A DNA stretch of 64,000 nucleotides from Plectrocnemia conspersa (taxonomy: Eukaryota; Arthropoda; Insecta; Trichoptera; Polycentropodidae). The stretch's first letter is position 1; each line of letters opens with the position of its first letter. A program made the position numbers and the translations under genes. Under the pieces are notes generated by a model that was not told the origin of the DNA, did not search any database, and saw nothing but the letters and a program-made list of their open reading frames with translations. Where the stretch lies: NCBI GenBank assembly GCA_009617715.1, contig VTFK01000457.1:372001-436000 (forward strand), read 5' to 3'. Of this stretch, positions 59,286 to 64,000 are shown piece by piece.

Positions 59286-59840
59286 GGTAGATGTATATTT
59301 CTACTAGCAAAAAAAATAACTAATAAAATGAAATGCTACTCTAAATTATCTATGAGATTTCATTTTACAGTTGCTAAATGTCTATTTGCTCTTTAAATTC
59401 AAACCTAACTTGACAAAACTTTTATACTAATACATAGAAACTATATATTTAGAGCTTTGATTATGTCAAATTGAGTTTGGGTAATTCGTTTAATTTTGTT
59501 TGAACAGAATTTGGGTTTTAACAGATAATATACGTTTGCAAATGTCACAGTGAATGTGTATTTTTTGTGATTCAAACTAGTATAAATATAATTTTACTAA
59601 GTTTGCTAGAAAAAATCTATCAAACACATGATTTTTTATTTCAATGGACAATATCAGTGAAACTGTATTTCTTTACTGCGCGGATAATCAGGTACATGTA
59701 CGCTTAGAACAGGTATTTTTTGCAAAATTTGCTAGTGACGCTTAGGATTTAAAGTAGCGTGCTCACAACTGAGAATTGAAGACTACCACTTACTTTGCTG
59801 TTTTTACATGCGTGTCTAGCTTATAATTTCACTAGCACTT
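59286..59840 (+). repeat. Dispersed element with terminal inverted repeats, copy B
   Basis: Left terminus GGTAGATGTATATTTCTACT plus AG (59286-59307) is the exact inverse of copy A's right terminus (27330-27351). The body is collinear with copy A (TGCTACTCTAAA, TTTGCT, TTCAAACCTAACTT, TATAAATATAATTTTA, AATATCAGTGAAACTGTATT). The right end is uncertain; TTTCACTAGCACTTCTCA at 59827-59844 may be its mutated terminus. Non-coding. Confidence 0.55.
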
Positions 59841-60784
59841 CTCAGATAAATTATATCACCGTAATATATACAAACCGATGTTTTTGTATTCGACTTTAAA
59901 AAACAAATTATTTGGTTTCATATTTAGTCCAAAGAAAATTAAACAGTAAAATTTATGGTTATTACCTTATCTGATGTAATCAATTTTATGCTGATATTTA
60001 TATATTTACAATTCAATTAATAATTTGCGTAATTTAAATTTACCATCGTTATAAAATAAAAAGGGTTATTATTTATATCATCGTGTAAAATTACGTTTCG
60101 TAAGCAATTAAAGGTTTATTATTATTAAAATCTATTTATAAATAATATATTTATATTTTGTAAACAAAGATTTTAGTACCATCTTGTTTATTTTTAATTA
60201 GCAGTGTTTTGAATTATAAATTCAAATAAAGCTATTCTTAGTATCCTGAATTTATATGACATAAACAACATTTTATAATTCAATGAAAGCTTTAAAATTC
60301 ACCCTAGCACGGACTGTTTTAAATATAAACATTACCAAGATTTTTATTTTACTTTAGCTGTATCTCTTATCGATAAGTTGAAAAACAAAATCATTTAGTA
60401 CATAAATGATTTTTTTATTTTTTTGTAGAAGTGGGAGTATTTTAAATTAAAGTTTTTTTGAACACACAGTTTTGGATTAAGGTAAAAATAAAGTTTCAGT
60501 TTCAATATGCTGTCAAAACCAAACATAAATTAAATTAAATTTGCAGAGCTTCAAAATAGAAGATAGTGGCTTTATAGAAGGAATTTCAATTGAAAAATAA
60601 GCTTTGGTTTACTACCGTCAACCATAAACTAAGAGAGCGAGCAAAACAAATAAAAAAAATCTTTTTAGATAAAAATAAAAATCGCTGCATCGATCAGTCT
60701 TTCATATGTATATATGAAGTATTGTTTTTATTAGTCCCTATTTATAGAGTATTGACCCCCGTTTACATGACGCAAATACGCAAA
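59841..60784. other. A+T-rich spacer
   Basis: Open frame 60590-60802 (+) starts from TTG and is A/T-driven. Nothing recognised. Confidence 0.45.
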
Positions 60785-61200
60785 ATCCTCACACATATTT
60801 AAGAGTTAGCGGCACAAATGCCACCCCATACCAGTCAGCGTTGCTGGGAAACATCAAATCTGTCCGAATGAAATATGATCGAGACGCTCAAGTGTAAAAT
60901 GATGTACACGGAACAAATCGAGAGCGAAAGCGCCACTTTGGCCTTGGGGCGACTTTTTTGGAGAGGGTTAGTAAAATTGTGTGACAGGAGGACTTTAGGG
61001 TGTGATTAATCCGCCGGTTGTACGGCTCATTTGATGCAGTTACAATTGGCGCAGTATGGCAACGTGGCCATGGTCCATTTTCGTTTAAATTTTAACTAAA
61101 GTAAACTCTTGGTTGGATGCCAAACGCATCGTGTGAGATTAACTCCAGCGCTCAGTGGTTAGAGGTAGATATGTCGCTCGATAGATCCTAGTCAAGCTTG
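60785..61200. other. G+C-richer island with duplicate core, copy 1
   Basis: Contains GTGTGATTAATCCGCCGG (TAATCC core) and, at 61078-61144, a segment repeated in diverged form at 61812-61884. No exon-like frame. Candidate regulatory element. Confidence 0.4.
61078..61144 (+). repeat. Duplicated island core, copy 1
   Basis: TTTTCGTTTAAATTTTAACT, then GTAAAC, ATGCCAAACGCATCGTGTGA and GATTAACT. Copy 2 keeps the order with scattered changes and a few extra bases. Confidence 0.75.
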
Positions 61201-61799
61201 TGGTGTTATTTAACACATGGATTTCATGCTTGGTTTTGACTAGAGATATCTGATAGAGCATTTAAAATCATTTGAGGTAAATGAATTATCATCGATAAAC
61301 TAATTTAAATTTCATTTTATTAATGAAGTCTTATTTTATTGTAATGGTGATATTTTTAACTTAAGCACAATTATATGTAGGTAAAAACTTGTAGTATGAG
61401 ATCTAGAGGTGCTATAACTAGCAAATGATATTGACATAGCGCCTTTCTTTGAGGAGCGTTGAGATAAGATTTGCTAAATTATTTAAAAAAATTGTATATT
61501 GCCAAGCATTTTTTTTAACTACTGAAGGCTACTATTGAAAATCCGGCTATTTTCGAGGAATTCCAGTTTTAGGTTTCGAAGCGTCTTCTTCTGTTGTCCA
61601 TTAGATCCAGGACGTTTGCACTAGCCAACTCATCTATCGCTGTCACCATCCGTTTTTTTAATATTTGCACATTAATCAGCTACGACGCTAATTTGAAAAT
61701 CAAGATAAGAATTTAAAATTAAATTTTCTTTGCAGCTAATTATTGCAAATAACTTGCCGTTAATCGCCTATTATATGAGTGCTATACGAATTTTATAGA
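61201..61799. other. A+T-rich spacer
   Basis: Nothing recognised. Confidence 0.5.
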
Positions 61800-62095
61800 A
61801 AGAATAGTCCCTTTTTCGTTTAAATTTAAACTGACGTAAACACCGCTCCTGGTCTTATGCCAAATGTGTCGTGCGAGATTAACTATGGACCCGAAGAGAC
61901 AGAGATGCGGTTAATCCCGAAACCGTGGTCACATTTTATATACGGTGATTCAATTATGTTTGGCCGACGACTTGAAATTTTATTTTTAACGATGACATTT
62001 CCGACGTCACAGACAAAGGCGCCGGTTCAATTAATCCTCTGTTCTGACATAGGATTTTTTAAAGTATCATATATCTATGACGTTAGGTAAAGGAC
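61800..62095. other. G+C-richer island with duplicate core, copy 2
   Basis: The 77-codon open frame from ATG at 61857 overlaps the duplicated core. Copy 1 does not preserve this frame (no ATG at the matching place), so it is not treated as coding. Candidate regulatory element. Confidence 0.4.
61812..61884 (+). repeat. Duplicated island core, copy 2
   Basis: TTTTTCGTTTAAATTTAAAC, then GTAAAC, ATGCCAAATGTGTCGTGCGA and GATTAACT; partner of 61078-61144, same orientation, about 730 bp apart. Confidence 0.75.
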
Positions 62096-64000
62096 GCTTT
62101 AGAGTATGTAAAGAATCAAGGCTTGTTTGATAAGCTTCCAAATAGATTATACACACCCATTATATTATATAAACAAAAAGCACTCAAAGTACTCGCAAAA
62201 TTTATGTGTAGACATTTAGTAAATCGAACTTTTTTTACGTCCGTATTATTTACAAAACAAGTGGCGAATAATATTCGACACAATGTTTTCGATACGTTTT
62301 GAGATATTAATATTCCTAAAATCTCAAACGAATATCAAAGAATTCCATGTAAATCTTAATGAACGACTTCAGATGAATTCCAATTATAGACTAATCTATT
62401 GAGGTTTTGCGGCGTAAAATTAATAATTAAACTCAAACACGTATTAACACGTGTTCGAAATGAAGCTAATTAACTTTCGTGTGAAATATATGTTATACTG
62501 TTCGCACAAAGTTTTTGTACCTTTAAAACAGAGTGATTAAAATTGAATCGAAGTTGTTAAGCATATGATATGTTATGAAAAGGGCAGGTTTTCACAAAGT
62601 TAGCTTTGTTGTTATAACACATTCCTCATTTAAAGTGAACGGACATAATCCTTTTATATAAAACAAAATATCTATACAGTATAGTCATTGAATATGGTAT
62701 ATTAATTTAAAAAATGCTAGCGAGTTATTTTATAATTAAAATAATAATAAGAATATAACGATTAGGTACGCGTTTTTAAAGTAATATACTTACACACCGA
62801 TTTACGTACATATGTATATAATAGTGATAAAAATACAATCTTGGTATATACTTAAAATTTTATAGATAACCAATAATAACAGATTATGAATAAAAGTAAC
62901 ACCGTATCAAAAATTCCTGAATAAAATACGTAAAATAAAAATATCTTGTTTTGCATTGAGATTGCAAAAATCCATAAAATACTTGGCTGAGTATGTTCGA
63001 GCAATTTTATGAAATATTAAATACGATTGTAATCTTTAATTGATCTAATACTAATGAAAATCACAATCGATATTAACTAATTAAATTTTATGTTTAATTT
63101 ATTTATTACAGCTATTAAAAATAATATATAAGATCTTTGCTGTGATTATATTATAGAACCTTTCATACACCTGACATAACTTTAAAATTTATGTTCAACA
63201 AATTAATCAAGCAAAATTAATTTTTAGGCTTTAAGAACAATCGATAAATCGAATAAAGGAAAGACGAACAATATATTTAGATATCGTAAATCTATTTTAT
63301 GATCATGCTTGTCATAATAAAAAAGTAATAAATATAGTATATTTAATTAGATAAGCCAAACAAAAATATAAGAGTTATTAAAGTATTTTTTTAAGGCAGA
63401 TGTCGTTGATAATGAAGTATAAAAGCTAAAATAGTATACTTATAACTATGAAAAAGAAAAAGACTAAATAATGTGACGAATTTAATAATAAATATAAAAT
63501 TAAAAAGTAAATAAGATAATTTTAATGCAAAAATAATTAGGGAAAATATTTCAAGATTATTGAATGAATTTTTGATGACATCAAAATAAGACGAGCTTTT
63601 TTCTGTATGATAAATCTGCACTTACTTTGAATCTTGACTAAAATAATAAAATCAGAGTGGTATTTTTTTTGTGGGCGTATTTAGATATTAATAACAAATT
63701 AATATAAAAACGTAGGTACTTTTTAATAAATATGGATACTAAAAAATGATCGTATATATTTTTCTGTATATTAGTACATTTGTTAAAGCTTTACTTGTAA
63801 TTAATATACATTATGATTAAAACGTAAATAACTAGTACATACCTATTTTTTTATAATAATAATGTTATATTATAGATGTAGCATATATTGCGATAGTGTA
63901 AATTTATTAGACTATTGAATAATCTATTATATTTACAGCATGAAAAAATAAGTTAGACAAATTTATGTTTAAATAGAAAAACAGGCAGATAAAATATACA
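62096..64000. other. A+T-rich desert to the window end
   Basis: Nothing recognised. Open frame 63391-63621 (-) is A/T-driven. Confidence 0.5.

Noticed and set aside
1..64000. tRNA, rRNA, CRISPR arrays, telomeric TTAGG repeats
   Set aside because: No B-box GGTTCGANTCC with a cloverleaf, no ribosomal RNA sequence, no regularly spaced repeats and no TTAGG runs were found.

Overview
The window reads as nuclear DNA of an insect, and I would guess Lepidoptera. The DNA is very A+T-rich, there are no bacterial-style operons, and the recognisable repeats are insect-type: an R1-clade non-LTR retrotransposon, worn jockey-like and RTE-like reverse transcriptases, mariner and hAT transposons. The RTE-like carboxy-terminal tails resemble those common in moth and butterfly genomes. 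The species assignment is inference from memory of these families, not a search result.

Only one long protein is clearly encoded. It is the 1,002-residue ORF2 (endonuclease plus reverse transcriptase) of an R1-clade element at about 27640-31176. It sits as a G+C-rich block in A+T-rich flanks. The element keeps an intact ORF2 but only the zinc-knuckle end of ORF1, with a frameshift. It ends in two long tandem hairpins. All other transposon coding matter is broken: jockey-like pieces at 4455-4792, 23725-23985, 31193-31300 and 37264-38020; RTE-like pieces at 7545-7768, 14842-14985, 18925-19020, 36045-36245, 48433-49660 and 55355-55565; a CR1/jockey-type tail at 6105-6281; mariner relics at 15500-15900 and 41080-41620; and a relic of an unnamed dispersed insect protein family at 34738-35090. 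A short hAT element at 39772-40880 has a perfect 8-bp target duplication and a transposase tail. The right end of a second copy opens the window (1-120). A family with terminal inverted repeats has copies at about 26899-27351 and 59286-59840.

Between the repeats lie about two dozen islands of 200-600 bp with higher G+C and complex, non-repetitive sequence, spaced every 1.5-4 kb and separated by simple A/T-rich DNA. I find no convincing host exon in them. They look like candidate conserved non-coding (cis-regulatory) elements in a large intron or gene desert. Two of them (61078-61144 and 61812-61884) share a diverged duplicate core. Unexplained structures include a perfect 44-bp palindrome at 47197-47240. 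No tRNA, rRNA, CRISPR or telomeric repeat array was seen. No host gene can be named from this window.
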